A stretch of 64,000 nt of DNA from Longilinea sp035560795 (GTDB lineage Bacteria; Chloroflexota; Anaerolineae; Anaerolineales; Anaerolineaceae), in contig DATMYV010000012.1 of NCBI GenBank assembly GCA_035560795.1, positions 1 through 64,000 on the forward strand, written 5' to 3'. The notes beneath the pieces are model-generated. The model searched no databases, was not told where the DNA came from, and saw only the letters and a list, made by a program, of their open reading frames with translations. The position numbers and the translations under genes were made by a program. This document shows, in pieces, positions 34,861 through 44,494 of the stretch. Positions within the stretch are counted from its first letter, which is position 1. Every line of letters begins with the position of its first letter.

Positions 34861-36261
34861 TTACGCACTCGCTAAAGTCTTGGCTTTTTCAACAGCATCA
34901 TCAATCGTGCCAATCATATAAAAAGCCTGTTCGGGGAGATCGTCATGTTTTCCATCGAGAATCTCACGGAAACCGCGTACCGTTTCACTGCGGGGAACAT
35001 AGCTTCCTGGAATGTTTGTGAACTGCTCAGCCACGAACATTGGCTGAGAGAAGAAGCGTTCGATTTTGCGGGCGCGTGAAACAATTAATTTATCATCGTC
35101 GCCCAGTTCGTCGATGCCCAGGATGGCAATAATATCCTGCAAATCCTTGTAGCGCTGTAATACGCGCTGTACTTCGCGCGCAGTCGCGTAATGCGCTTCC
35201 CCGACAATTTTCGGATCCAGAATGCGGGAAGTGGAGACCAATGGGTCCACTGCCGGATAGATGGATTTTTCAGCAATGGAGCGCTCCAAGGCGACGGTGG
35301 CATCCAGGTGGGTGAAGGTCGCTACTGGTGCTGGGTCGGAATAATCATCCGCCGGTACATAAACCGCCTGCATCGACGTGATCGAACCCTGGCGCGTCGA
35401 GGTGATCCTTTCCTGCAACTCGCCCATTTCCGTAGCCAGGGTTGGTTGGTAACCAACTGCTGAAGGCATGCGGCCAAGGAGCGCTGAGACTTCCGAACCG
35501 GACATGGTGAAACGGAAAATATTATCAATAAATAGCAGCACGTCCTTACCCTGATCGCGGAAGTACTCCGCCATGGCCAGCCCCGTTAAGGCAACGCGCA
35601 AACGCACACCTGACGGCTCATTCATCTGGCCAAACACCATCACGGTATCCTTCATTACGCCAGATTCGAGCATTTCGCGGTAAAGCTGAGTGCCTTCCCG
35701 GGTCCGTTCACCCACCCCGGCAAAAACGGAATTACCCTGATGGACAGTGGCGATGGAACGGATCAGTTCCATGATGATGACGGTTTTTCCAACGCCAGCG
35801 CCGCCAAAAATGCCCGTTTTACCACCTTTTGTAAAGGGGGCAATCAAATCAATAACTTTTAGGCCGGTTTCAAAAACTTCAACCTTGGTGGATTGTTCTG
35901 TAAAACTCGGCGCCGACCGGTGAATCGGGTAAAAGGTTTCCGATTCGATCGGGCCTTTATTATCGACGGGCTGCCCTAATACGTTAAAAATGCGTCCGAG
36001 GGTATTCTTCCCGACCGGAACTTTTATTGGCGCTTGAGTACGTCCGACAGCCATGCCGCGCTGGAGTCCATCCGTTGAATCCATTGCAATGCACCGGACC
36101 CAATTGTTCTCCAATTGTTTTTGTACTTCCATCACCATATCAGGAAAACCGGGGCGTGAAATCGTAATTGCTTCATAAATAAATGGCAGATCGCCCGCGG
36201 GAAACTCCACATCCACGACCGCACCCTGAATTTGTACGATGCGTCCTTTTGCTTGATCCAT
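34861..36261 (-). CDS. atpD: F1Fo ATP synthase beta subunit
   Basis: A 466-residue catalytic subunit. Walker A GGAGVGKTVIIMEL, the GERTREGTQLYREM region, Walker B VLLFIDNIFRF and the ALLGRMPSAVGYQPTLATEMGELQERITS segment are all present. It lies between atpG and atpC in the order A-G-D-C. Confidence 0.96.
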   Translation of the reverse strand: MDQAKGRIVQIQGAVVDVEFPAGDLPFIYEAITISRPGFPDMVMEVQKQLENNWVRCIAMDSTDGLQRGMAVGRTQAPIKVPVGKNTLGRIFNVLGQPVDNKGPIESETFYPIHRSAPSFTEQSTKVEVFETGLKVIDLIAPFTKGGKTGIFGGAGVGKTVIIMELIRSIATVHQGNSVFAGVGERTREGTQLYREMLESGVMKDTVMVFGQMNEPSGVRLRVALTGLAMAEYFRDQGKDVLLFIDNIFRFTMSGSEVSALLGRMPSAVGYQPTLATEMGELQERITSTRQGSITSMQAVYVPADDYSDPAPVATFTHLDATVALERSIAEKSIYPAVDPLVSTSRILDPKIVGEAHYATAREVQRVLQRYKDLQDIIAILGIDELGDDDKLIVSRARKIERFFSQPMFVAEQFTNIPGSYVPRSETVRGFREILDGKHDDLPEQAFYMIGTIDDAVEKAKTLASA

Positions 36262-36293
36262 CGAATATCCTCCACCAAAAGATCTCTGAATTC

Positions 36294-37196
36294 TCAGGCT
36301 TTTCCCGCCAGGGTTTCAGCCAATGCGTTTGCGCCGCCGGCAATATCCAACATTTCATTGGTAATGGCTTGCTGGCGCGCTTTGTTATACTCCAATTGCA
36401 GATCGGTAACCAAATCGCGAGCACTATCCGTCGCATTCCGCATCGCAATCATGCGGGCGGCCTCTTCGCTCGCGCGGGAAGATAAGATCGCCTGGTAGAC
36501 CTGCAAGCTTGTAAATCTTGGGATGATTTCATCCAACAAACCACCCTGATCAGGTTCGTAAGTAAAAACCGCGGAAGAGGGATGCGTTGTTGACCGGCCG
36601 TGCTTTTCATCGGTAATTTCAACATCCAAAGGCAGCAGTTTTTCCACAACTGTTACTTGTTTAACCATGTTGTAAAATTCTGTAAAAGCAACGTAGACTT
36701 GATCGCACTCACCTTTCAAATACTCATCAATAGCCAGATGTCCAATAGACGACAATTCAGCATAAGAAGGAACATGGGAGATATCGCTAAATTCGGCCAT
36801 TACTTTCCCGCCACGGCGCACCAACATATCGCGCCCTTTACGCCCTACGGTTATATAAGAGACTGGCACATCTGATTTTTGGAATTGCTGGAGAGTCTGG
36901 CGCACAATATTGACATTATATGAGCCTGCCAGACCCCGGTCGCTGGAAATCATTATCACTAATACATTCTTCACCACATCGCGCTGCATTAAGAGCGGGT
37001 GTAGCGAATTATGACCTGGTTGGCGTGCCAGATGAACCAATACTTTCCAGGCTTTCTCGGTGTAGGGGCGGGTCGCATTGTGCGCTTGTACGGCTTTACG
37101 CACTTTACTGGCGCTGACTGTTTCCAGCGCTTTGGTAACCTGCGAAAGGTTCTTTATGCTCCGGATCCGGAGCCGCATCTCTTTGGCGGAGGGCAT
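36294..37196 (-). CDS. atpG: F1Fo ATP synthase gamma subunit
   Basis: A 300-residue central-stalk subunit. The N-terminal helix is MRLRIRSIKNLSQVTKALETVSASKVRKA, SSDRGLAGSYNVNIV follows, and the C-terminal helix has EAARMIAMRNATDSARDLVTDLQLEYNKARQQAITNEMLDI. Standard length and order. Confidence 0.95.
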   Translation of the reverse strand: MPSAKEMRLRIRSIKNLSQVTKALETVSASKVRKAVQAHNATRPYTEKAWKVLVHLARQPGHNSLHPLLMQRDVVKNVLVIMISSDRGLAGSYNVNIVRQTLQQFQKSDVPVSYITVGRKGRDMLVRRGGKVMAEFSDISHVPSYAELSSIGHLAIDEYLKGECDQVYVAFTEFYNMVKQVTVVEKLLPLDVEITDEKHGRSTTHPSSAVFTYEPDQGGLLDEIIPRFTSLQVYQAILSSRASEEAARMIAMRNATDSARDLVTDLQLEYNKARQQAITNEMLDIAGGANALAETLAGKA

Positions 37197-37216
37197 TCAT
37201 TCTCCTTTACCGGGCA

Positions 37217-38881
37217 CTAATTAAAAGTGGAATTGAAATTCTGTAAAGCCTGGCGCAGCAGGGGTTCGGTTTCCTTACTAATCAGCTTCCGTTCTGCGAT
37301 ATCCTTGGAAATTTCAGGGTAGGAGGTCTCCATATAGCGCAGCATGGCAGATTGCCAAACCCGAATACGCTCTACTGGTACATTATCGGCAAAACCGTTA
37401 ACGCCGGCAAATAACACCAGGACCTCATGATTGAGCGGCATTGGTTCATATTGTGCTTGTTTTAAAATTTCCTGCAAGCGCTGTCCGCGATTAAGTTGGG
37501 CTTGAGTAGCCTTGTCCAAATCGGAACCGAACTGGGCAAAAGCCGCCAGCTCGCGATAGGACGCCATATCCAGGCGCATCCGGCCGGCAACCTGTTTCAT
37601 CGCTTTGGTCTGGGCGGATCCGCCCACCCGGGAGACTGAAATGCCCACATTAATGCCCGGTCGAATCCCGGCGTTGAACAGGTTGCTTTCCAAATAAATC
37701 TGCCCGTCTGTAATGGAGATCACGTTTGTGGGTACATATGCGGAAACATCACCCAATAATGTCTCGATGATCGGAAGTGCAGTCAACGACCCGCCGCTGC
37801 CGGCTAATTTGACTGCTTTGAAGGCATCCTTACCCCCAGTCATAGCTTGAATAGACTGGGCTGCATCATGATCACCCCGCGGGCCGCTGTAAACTTTGCC
37901 ATCAACGCTATCTTGAAGAACGGCAACAGCTCCATCAAAACTTTGCGGCACAATCACATAACCAATCGCCAGGCGGGCAGCCCTTTCAAGCAAGCGGGAA
38001 TGTAAATAAAACACATCTCCGGGATAGGCTTCGCGGCCTGGTGGACGCCGCAGCAGCAATGAAACTTGCCGGTAAGCCCAGGCATGTTTTGACAGGTCGT
38101 CATAAATCACCAGGGCATCCCGGCCAGACTCCATGAACTCTTCGCCAATCGTGCAACCCGTGTAAGGCACAATGTACTGTAAAGCAGCTGCCTCGTCGGC
38201 CGCGGCAACCACCACCACTGTGTGCGCCATTGCACCATACCGTTCCAGCAGCGCAACTGTCCGTGCAATTGCTGCTTTTTTCTGACCGATGGCGACATAG
38301 ATGCAAATCAGATCTTTGCCCTTCTGATTGATGATGGTATCAATAGCGATGGCTGTTTTTCCGGTCTGGCGGTCTCCAATAATCAATTCGCGCTGTCCGC
38401 GGCCGATCGGGATCATTGAATCAATTGCAATAATGCCGGTTTGAACGGGAGAATCTACATCCTGGCGGGCAATGACACCCGGTGCAATCCGTTCAATGGG
38501 TCGAAACTTTGAATATTGGATGGGGCCTTTTCCATCGATCGGTTCGCCCAATGCGTTCACTACCCGGCCGATCAAGCCGTCGCCCACGGGTACCGATGCA
38601 ATCCGGCTGGTGGAATGAACCTGCATCCCTTCGCTAATCGTCGAATAATCCCCAAGAATAATGACGCCAACCTGGTCTTTTTCAAGGTTGAAGGCGATGC
38701 CCATGACGCCGTTGGCAAATTCGACCAATTCCTGCGATTGAACATTTGCCAAACCATCTACCTGCGCAATACCATCGCCGGCTTCGATGACAGTGCCTAC
38801 ATTTCGGATCTCTAGTTGAGGCTTGAATGAATCAATCTGGCTTTGCAGATCATTTGCTAGATTTTGGATCAGATCAGACAT
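37217..38881 (-). CDS. atpA: F1Fo ATP synthase alpha subunit
   Basis: A 554-residue non-catalytic nucleotide-binding subunit. It has GDRQTGKTAIAIDTIINQKGKDLICIYVAIGQKK, DALVIYDDLSKHAWAYRQVSLLLRRPPGREAYPGDVFYLHSRLLERAA and the GIRPGINVGISVSRVGG segment. I place the start at 38881 (MSDLIQN), with GGAGG upstream; the frame continues 13 codons further. It is ~45 residues longer than the E. coli protein, mostly at the C-terminal end. An M42 peptidase gene, not atpH, lies directly upstream. Confidence 0.95.
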   Translation of the reverse strand: MSDLIQNLANDLQSQIDSFKPQLEIRNVGTVIEAGDGIAQVDGLANVQSQELVEFANGVMGIAFNLEKDQVGVIILGDYSTISEGMQVHSTSRIASVPVGDGLIGRVVNALGEPIDGKGPIQYSKFRPIERIAPGVIARQDVDSPVQTGIIAIDSMIPIGRGQRELIIGDRQTGKTAIAIDTIINQKGKDLICIYVAIGQKKAAIARTVALLERYGAMAHTVVVVAAADEAAALQYIVPYTGCTIGEEFMESGRDALVIYDDLSKHAWAYRQVSLLLRRPPGREAYPGDVFYLHSRLLERAARLAIGYVIVPQSFDGAVAVLQDSVDGKVYSGPRGDHDAAQSIQAMTGGKDAFKAVKLAGSGGSLTALPIIETLLGDVSAYVPTNVISITDGQIYLESNLFNAGIRPGINVGISVSRVGGSAQTKAMKQVAGRMRLDMASYRELAAFAQFGSDLDKATQAQLNRGQRLQEILKQAQYEPMPLNHEVLVLFAGVNGFADNVPVERIRVWQSAMLRYMETSYPEISKDIAERKLISKETEPLLRQALQNFNSTFN

Positions 38882-38920
38882 TGAACCTCCGGGCAGGGAA
38901 AAAAAGATGGGCGAGTTCAC

Positions 38921-39991
38921 TTATTCTGTCAAACTTGCCACAGTGGCAGTGTCAAGACGCGGGATTAATGCAGTCAACAATTTCACAGCATTGTCATAAT
39001 CATCGCGATGAAGAATTGAAGAATGGGAATGGATATGGCGGGCGGGAACTGCAAGTACGATAGTCGGCACGCCAGTCTTGTGAAGATGGATAATTCCTCC
39101 ATCGGTGGCGCCGCCTTCGATCGTCGATGTTTGTAACGGAATCCCCAACTCGCGGGCGGTATCCATGACCAGATCGCGCAATTGTAAATTCGGGATCATC
39201 CGGGCATCATAAAGCAATATGGAAGGACCTTTGCCCAATTTTACGGACGATTCTTCCGGTGTTACGCCTGGTACATCGCCTGCAATATCTGCTTCAAGAA
39301 TGATTGCCACGTCGGGGTTAACTGCTTCGACGCTTGTTGCCGCACCACGAAGACCGACTTCTTCCATCACAGACGCAACACCGTACAGCGTATTGGCGTG
39401 ATTTATGTTTTTCATCGCCGCCAGCGAAGAGATCACCAATGCCACGCCAACGCGATCGTCAAATGCTTTTGATAAATAAGTTTTGCCTGTGGCCAGCTCG
39501 ACAAAATCAGCGCGCGGGATGATTGGATCACCCACCCGAACCCCGGCATTCTCGACCTCTTCAAGGCTAACAGCGCCGATGTCGATGTACATATCTTTCT
39601 TTTCGACAACCTTGGCTTTTTCGGCCGCCGACAGCATGTGCGGAGGCTTTACGCCAATCACCCCGACGACATCCCCCTTGCGGGTTTTGATGATCACGCG
39701 TTGTGCAAGCAGCACCTGGTCGAACCAGCCCCCCAAAGGGATGAATTTAATAAACCCCTCTTTGGTAATCTGCTTAACCATAAACCCAATTTCATCCATG
39801 TGCCCGGCTAACATTACCCTTGGGGTCGAGGCGCTGCCGGTTTTACAACATATTAAGCTGCCAATTCCATCTTTTGAAATTTCACCCAGCGGTTCGAAAT
39901 ACTCGCGAACCACTTCACGCACCGGGGATTCATACCCAGGGACACCATGCGCCTCGGTCAAATTCTTTAGTAATTGGACCGTCGCGTCCAT
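38921..39991 (-). CDS. M42-family metallo-aminopeptidase
   Basis: A 356-residue di-metal aminopeptidase of the M42 (TET/glutamyl aminopeptidase, also annotated endoglucanase M) family, which trims peptides in the cytoplasm. Metal-site and catalytic segments are MLAGHMDEIGFMVKQI, KAFDDRVGVALV, ASVMEEVGLRGAATS and EADIAGDVPG, with the late IPARHIHSHSSI-type motif (VPARHIHSHSSILH). RBS AAAGGAGA precedes the ATG. It precedes atpA by 39 bases and probably shares its transcript. Confidence 0.9.
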   Translation of the reverse strand: MDATVQLLKNLTEAHGVPGYESPVREVVREYFEPLGEISKDGIGSLICCKTGSASTPRVMLAGHMDEIGFMVKQITKEGFIKFIPLGGWFDQVLLAQRVIIKTRKGDVVGVIGVKPPHMLSAAEKAKVVEKKDMYIDIGAVSLEEVENAGVRVGDPIIPRADFVELATGKTYLSKAFDDRVGVALVISSLAAMKNINHANTLYGVASVMEEVGLRGAATSVEAVNPDVAIILEADIAGDVPGVTPEESSVKLGKGPSILLYDARMIPNLQLRDLVMDTARELGIPLQTSTIEGGATDGGIIHLHKTGVPTIVLAVPARHIHSHSSILHRDDYDNAVKLLTALIPRLDTATVASLTE

Positions 39992-40121
39992 GAGCTCTCC
40001 TTTATTGCTGAAATTATTTTATATAAATGCACCAACGTAAGAATACTGGTTAACGACTGAATCATACACGAAACGGAGATGCTTGTCCAGTTGAACAGGC
40101 GTGCCAAAGGTGGCTTGAGCT

Positions 40122-40700
40122 TTATTTTGAAAAAAACTGCAGTGCCAACCGCAACCTTTCCTCCACATCTCGCGCGGTATCACGGGGAATGGATTGGATG
40201 GCTGATTGGGCTTCGACAATACTATAGCCCAAACCAGTTAATGCATCCAAAACTTCCGAATCCACGTCCATCAAATTGGCAGCCTTATCAAGAACGCTTT
40301 CAGTTCCCACTTTTCCCTGCAGGTGCAATAGGATTTTTTGAGCTGTCTTTTTTCCAACACCTGGCACGCGGCTAAAGATATCCACCTGTTCACTCAAAAC
40401 AGCCCGCCGGATCGTATCTACAGATAAAACTGAAATAATGGCCAACGCGATTCGCGGGCCGACGCCGTTGACGCCCAGGAGAAGATTAAAATAATCACGC
40501 TCCATTTCACTTTCAAATCCAAACAGGGTTAAGGAGTCTTCGCGCACCACCAGGTGGGTATGCAAAAAAGTAAACTGACCCGCTCTTGCAGCCATACAGG
40601 TCGCAGTCGGCGTAAAAACCTTTAAGCCAACTCCGCCAATCCTGACCACCAAGAAATCGCTTCCCTGGCTGAGCACTTCCCCTTGAATATTGGCAATCAT
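40122..40700 (-). CDS. ruvA: Holliday junction branch migration protein RuvA
   Basis: A 192-residue protein with the OB-fold domain (MIANIQGEVLSQGSDFLVVRIGGVGLKVF), two helix-hairpin-helix motifs (LLGVNGVGPRIALAII and FSRVPGVGKKTAQKILLHL) and the C-terminal domain III that contacts RuvB. Its ATG overlaps the stop of the SpoU methyltransferase gene (ATGA). ruvB is not in the window. Confidence 0.93.
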   Translation of the reverse strand: MIANIQGEVLSQGSDFLVVRIGGVGLKVFTPTATCMAARAGQFTFLHTHLVVREDSLTLFGFESEMERDYFNLLLGVNGVGPRIALAIISVLSVDTIRRAVLSEQVDIFSRVPGVGKKTAQKILLHLQGKVGTESVLDKAANLMDVDSEVLDALTGLGYSIVEAQSAIQSIPRDTARDVEERLRLALQFFSK

Positions 40701-41494
40701 GTTGCCTCCTGCTTTTGGTTGACTATTTCATAGAGAACAACGGCAGTTGCTACGGCCAGATTAAGCGAATCGCTGATGCCCGTCATTGGAATTCGCACAA
40801 CGGAATCGCAGAGATCAAGATGTTTTTGCTGCAATCCTTGACGTTCACTGCCCATCAACACCGCAAGGGTTCGTGGAAAAACAAACTTGTGATAATTCTG
40901 ATCGGCCTTATCCGAAGTACCCACAAGTTGGATTCCAGTGCGTCGTTTCCAATCGGCAAATTCAGCAAAACCAGTTTTTACCAGTTTCTGGTTAAATAAT
41001 GCCCCCATGCTGGCACGAATGCTGGAAGGATCAAATGGATCCGTGCTTTGATCAAGCAAGATTACACCACAGCAGCCGGTTGAATCGCTGGTCCGAAGTA
41101 TCGTTCCAAGGTTGCCCGGATCGGCGATCGAATCCAGCACCACCCAACAATCGTTGGGTTTCACATCCACCTTATCCAGAGAAGCCCATCTTTGACGAAG
41201 AACGGCTGCTATTCCCTGAGGTCCTTCCTTCATAGAAAGACTCTGGAAAACTTGCCGGCTGACTTCGAGCACCAGCCCGCCTTTCTCCTGATGGACCTGG
41301 ACTAGTTTTTGTCCAAAATCTGAGATCAGCAGCTCCGGGGCAACAATCAACGATTCAATTTCCTCATTCAAATCCACTGCTTCGCCAACTATCCTTAACC
41401 CTTCGATGTAAAAAAGACCGACTGCCTGGCGTTCCTTCCGATCGCGAAGTTTTCGAATTTCTTTTATTTGAGGGTTTGAGTTGCTGGTGAGCAT
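40697..41494 (-). CDS. SpoU/TrmH-family RNA 2'-O-methyltransferase
   Basis: A 265-residue trefoil-knot methyltransferase with an N-terminal RNA-binding domain (~1-100, NSNPQIKEIRKLRDRKERQAVGLFYIEGLRIV) and the SpoU domain. Knot motifs are VVLDSIADPGNLGTILRTSD, LAVLMGSERQGL and RIPMTGISDSLNLAVATAVVLYE. The target is rRNA or tRNA; the exact nucleotide cannot be read. It is sandwiched between ruvC and ruvA. Confidence 0.88.
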   Translation of the reverse strand: MLTSNSNPQIKEIRKLRDRKERQAVGLFYIEGLRIVGEAVDLNEEIESLIVAPELLISDFGQKLVQVHQEKGGLVLEVSRQVFQSLSMKEGPQGIAAVLRQRWASLDKVDVKPNDCWVVLDSIADPGNLGTILRTSDSTGCCGVILLDQSTDPFDPSSIRASMGALFNQKLVKTGFAEFADWKRRTGIQLVGTSDKADQNYHKFVFPRTLAVLMGSERQGLQQKHLDLCDSVVRIPMTGISDSLNLAVATAVVLYEIVNQKQEAT

Positions 41495-41503
41495 TTATTG
41501 AAT

Positions 41504-41998
41504 TTACCCTGAGGGTATTAATTGATTCAAACGGTAGCTGTGAAGATGGCAAATTGCAATTGCCAGGGCATCTGCGGCATCATCCGGTTTAGGTACCTTT
41601 TCCAGGTTAAGCAATGCCCGAACCATTTGCTGAACCTGATTCTTATCAGCGCCGCCGTAACCTGCGACGGCCTGTTTGACTTCCATGGGAGTATATTCGC
41701 CCACAGTCAACCCGGATTGCGCCATTGAAAGTAACACGACTCCGCGTGCTTGCCCGACTGTGATGGCGGTGGTTACATTCCTGGAAAAAAAAAGCTTCTC
41801 CACCGCGGCACTTTCCGGGCGATGGAGAAGGATTATTTTTCTCAATTCTTCATATAGAAGCAGCAATCGCAGCGATTGAGGCAACCCTGCCGGGGTCAGG
41901 ATCGCACCGAAATCGACAACTTCCAATCCCTGGACGGTTTCGCGTACCAGTCCAAAGCCAGTCGTCGCGGTACCGGGGTCGATTCCAAGGACCAGCAC
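41504..41998 (-). CDS. ruvC: Holliday junction resolvase RuvC
   Basis: A 164-residue resolvase. The first catalytic aspartate is in LGIDPGTATTGFGLV, the glutamate in AVEKLFFSRN, and the terminal acidic residues in KPDDAADALAIAICHLH. It starts 3 bases after yebC ends and is followed by the SpoU gene, so yebC-ruvC-spoU-ruvA form one coupled run. Confidence 0.94.
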   Translation of the reverse strand: MLVLGIDPGTATTGFGLVRETVQGLEVVDFGAILTPAGLPQSLRLLLLYEELRKIILLHRPESAAVEKLFFSRNVTTAITVGQARGVVLLSMAQSGLTVGEYTPMEVKQAVAGYGGADKNQVQQMVRALLNLEKVPKPDDAADALAIAICHLHSYRLNQLIPSG

Positions 41999-42001
41999 CG
42001 G

Positions 42002-42757
42002 CTATTCAGCCTCCATGGCCGCCATTGCTTCTTCTGAAATCTTTAGATTGGAAAAAACGTTTTGAACATCATCCAAATCCTCAACCGATTCGATGGCGCG
42101 CATGGCCTGCAGCGTATCCTGTACGGATAACTCCATCTCCTGGGTGGCAACAAAACGCAAACCGGCTTCATCCGGTTGAATGCCCGCACCGCGAAGAGCA
42201 TCCAGCAACGTTTTGAACGATTCAACCGGAGCAACGATTTCTATTTCTCCCTCATCCTGGGTGACATCGTCGGCACCGCCTTCAACCGCCAGTTCGAAAA
42301 TCTTATCGAAATCTTTGCCTGCTGCTGGGATCGAAAAGTAAGCAATCCGCCTGAACTGCCAGGATACAGCTCCGGATTCAGCCATCGTTCCGCCTAAACG
42401 GCTGAGGGTATGACGTAAATCAGCGACCGTGCGGTTGCGGTTTTCTGTCACGCATTCAACGATCAAGGCAACGCCATTGGACCCGTACCCTTCGTAGAAT
42501 ACCTGCTCAAAGACGACTCCATCTTTATTTTCACCGGTACCGCGTTTTATGGCGCGTTCGATATTTTCCTTCGGCATGCTCTGTCCGCGCGCTTTATCGA
42601 CCGCAATTCGCAGGCGGAAATTCGAATCAATATCGCCACCACCTTCTCGTGCTGACATCACAATTTCTCGCGTCAGACGGGTGAAAAGCTGACCCTTTTT
42701 GGCATCACTCGCACCCTTCTTTCGCTTAATGGTAGCCCAATGAGAATGACCTGACAT
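42002..42757 (-). CDS. yebC: YebC/PmpR-family protein
   Basis: A 251-residue protein of the YebC/TACO1 family, described as a transcription factor or as a translation factor relieving polyproline stalling. Signatures are MSGHSHWATIKRKKGASDAKKGQLFTRLTREI, KARGQSMPKENIERAIKRGTGE and LGGTMAESGAVSWQF. RBS AAAGGAG lies upstream. First gene of the Ruv cluster. Confidence 0.93.
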   Translation of the reverse strand: MSGHSHWATIKRKKGASDAKKGQLFTRLTREIVMSAREGGGDIDSNFRLRIAVDKARGQSMPKENIERAIKRGTGENKDGVVFEQVFYEGYGSNGVALIVECVTENRNRTVADLRHTLSRLGGTMAESGAVSWQFRRIAYFSIPAAGKDFDKIFELAVEGGADDVTQDEGEIEIVAPVESFKTLLDALRGAGIQPDEAGLRFVATQEMELSVQDTLQAMRAIESVEDLDDVQNVFSNLKISEEAMAAMEAE

Positions 42758-42997
42758 ACCTGCTTCTCCTTTAACAAACCAGCATGTGGCAATTTTCGGA
42801 ATTTGAGGAATTATACCATTTTTCTTTTACCGCGGAAGTTTGGCGGCAATACTCATCAGGCTTCATTCATTTTCTACCATTACCATTTTTGCATTTTTGC
42901 AAGGATTAAGCCACATAACTGAATGGTTGGTAAAATATAACCAATTCATAACCTAATTTCAATTTATTCAGTTTATTTTCCTTTGCATTATGCAAAC

Positions 42998-43711
42998 ATG
43001 GCAAAATTAATTATAGTTATCGGTCTTTTCATATCAATTCTCAGCGGTGGCAAGAGCCATCAAAGTAGTAATGGCTTGATTCCAATTACCGGAAACCAGG
43101 ATAAAACCATTAACTATCGGCAAGATTTTGCCCGCTTGCCTTCCCTTAGAGAATTCATACCCTCCATAACAAATGGCAACCCCAAACAATTGGTCGGTGT
43201 TTTTATCAATCAAACGATGGCCCTGCGGGTCGTTCAGCAGCCAGCTTCAAATCCCGGTTTTGTTTCCAGCGCGCCTGAAGTTGTTACCCAATTTTCCCTG
43301 GCATCGCAATACGGAACCATCGGACTGCTGGCACACAACACAGCGGCTGGCCAGGCATTTGACGATATCCATTCTGGACAGAAAATCATCCTGATCTACG
43401 GGAATGGTGACTTGAAATATTTCATGGTTGAGCAAATTCGGCAATTCCAGGCGCTCTCACCCACCAGCCCCTATTCCAATTTTACCGATCTTGCAAATTC
43501 AGAAAAGCTCTTAAGCGCAGAAAACCTTTTTTACCAAATCTACCAAAGTAAAGGTAATTTAGTTTTTCAGACCTGCATCGAACGGGATAACGAACTTTCA
43601 TGGGGAAGGCTGTTTGTCATTGCGCATCCAATTGGTGCGCCAGCCCTCCTCAAACTCAGTCCAGCATCCTACCTGTCGGGGCACACGAATCAACCGGTTT
43701 ATCTTAACTGA
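42998..43711 (+). CDS. Secreted sortase-like protein with N-terminal LIPITG
   Basis: A ~237-residue exported protein. A signal peptide (AKLIIVIGLFISILSGG) is followed at about residues 27-32 by LIPITG, which resembles the IPVTG sorting motif of the nearby surface protein. The remainder looks like a divergent sortase barrel: H in GLLAHNTAAG, C in LVFQTCIERD and R in SWGRLFVIAHP fall in the order of the catalytic triad. ATG at 42998 is preferred to a TTG at 42983; neither has a good ribosome-binding site. It converges on the true sortase with an 11-base gap. Confidence 0.6.
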   Translation: MAKLIIVIGLFISILSGGKSHQSSNGLIPITGNQDKTINYRQDFARLPSLREFIPSITNGNPKQLVGVFINQTMALRVVQQPASNPGFVSSAPEVVTQFSLASQYGTIGLLAHNTAAGQAFDDIHSGQKIILIYGNGDLKYFMVEQIRQFQALSPTSPYSNFTDLANSEKLLSAENLFYQIYQSKGNLVFQTCIERDNELSWGRLFVIAHPIGAPALLKLSPASYLSGHTNQPVYLN

Positions 43712-43722
43712 ATTGCTCAACG

Positions 43723-44478
43723 CTATTCGGATCGATCCAAACCATCTGGAATTAAGCTGGCAACGATAACTAAACGATGGGTATTCGAATAATCTGGCCA
43801 GCATGTGACCAGGGTCAGTCGGATATCGTTCGATGGTTCGATCCATCTTGCGTTTTCAAGCCGGACAGATAGGTCTGCATCTCGCTCCGGCAGGATCAAC
43901 ACATTGGCTACCTGAAAATTAAATAGGGTTGTTCCTGAATAAACAATAATCCGATCGCCTGGCGCCAAATCCACAAGGCGTCCAAATACTTTTCCATGAA
44001 TATTGTGATGGCCATTTAGGACTGTGTTGCCCACCTCACCCAACGGCGCTGAATTGGGATGCCACCCTGCAGCAAATTTGTCCGGGGCTTTAAATTGTAA
44101 ATAATCGTCTTTACCAATTTTTATTTTCTCTTCAATCGCCGGAATCACCGGGGCATCTAATTTGATCGCCGGGATCACGATCCGATCGGGAATTAAGGGA
44201 CCAGATGGAACCTCCGTTCGGGTTGGCTCAATTTGGCTGATTGGTGTCGCAGAAGCCTTAATGACAGTATTTAGATTGCCAGGCGGGGTCGCAGAAGGTT
44301 GTAAGGTTGGCGCGCCTTGCTGGTCCTCCGCGGGAAACGAAATTGGCAAAAATCCATTCTCTTGAATTGGTCCGACTGGGGCCGCACTTTGATGAGAATG
44401 CGAAAAACTGCTCGCGAAACCTATGATGCCAGCGATTAATAATAAACAACCGAGTAGAATCCGATAATTAGATTTCAT
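43723..44478 (-). CDS. Sortase (class C60 transpeptidase)
   Basis: A 251-residue membrane-anchored sortase with an N-terminal helix (ILLGCLLLIAGIIGFASSF), a ~90-residue Pro/Thr/Ser linker, and the catalytic barrel. Catalytic residues are H in TVLNGHHNIHGKVF, C in LTLVTCWPDYSNTHR and R in the same THRLVIVA segment. It presumably attaches the IPVTG surface protein encoded just upstream. ATG at 44478 has GAAGG upstream. Subclass D or E is likely from the TLxGHxx/TCxP pattern; not certain. Confidence 0.87.
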   Translation of the reverse strand: MKSNYRILLGCLLLIAGIIGFASSFSHSHQSAAPVGPIQENGFLPISFPAEDQQGAPTLQPSATPPGNLNTVIKASATPISQIEPTRTEVPSGPLIPDRIVIPAIKLDAPVIPAIEEKIKIGKDDYLQFKAPDKFAAGWHPNSAPLGEVGNTVLNGHHNIHGKVFGRLVDLAPGDRIIVYSGTTLFNFQVANVLILPERDADLSVRLENARWIEPSNDIRLTLVTCWPDYSNTHRLVIVASLIPDGLDRSE

Positions 44479-44494
44479 CAACCTTCGTGTAATA

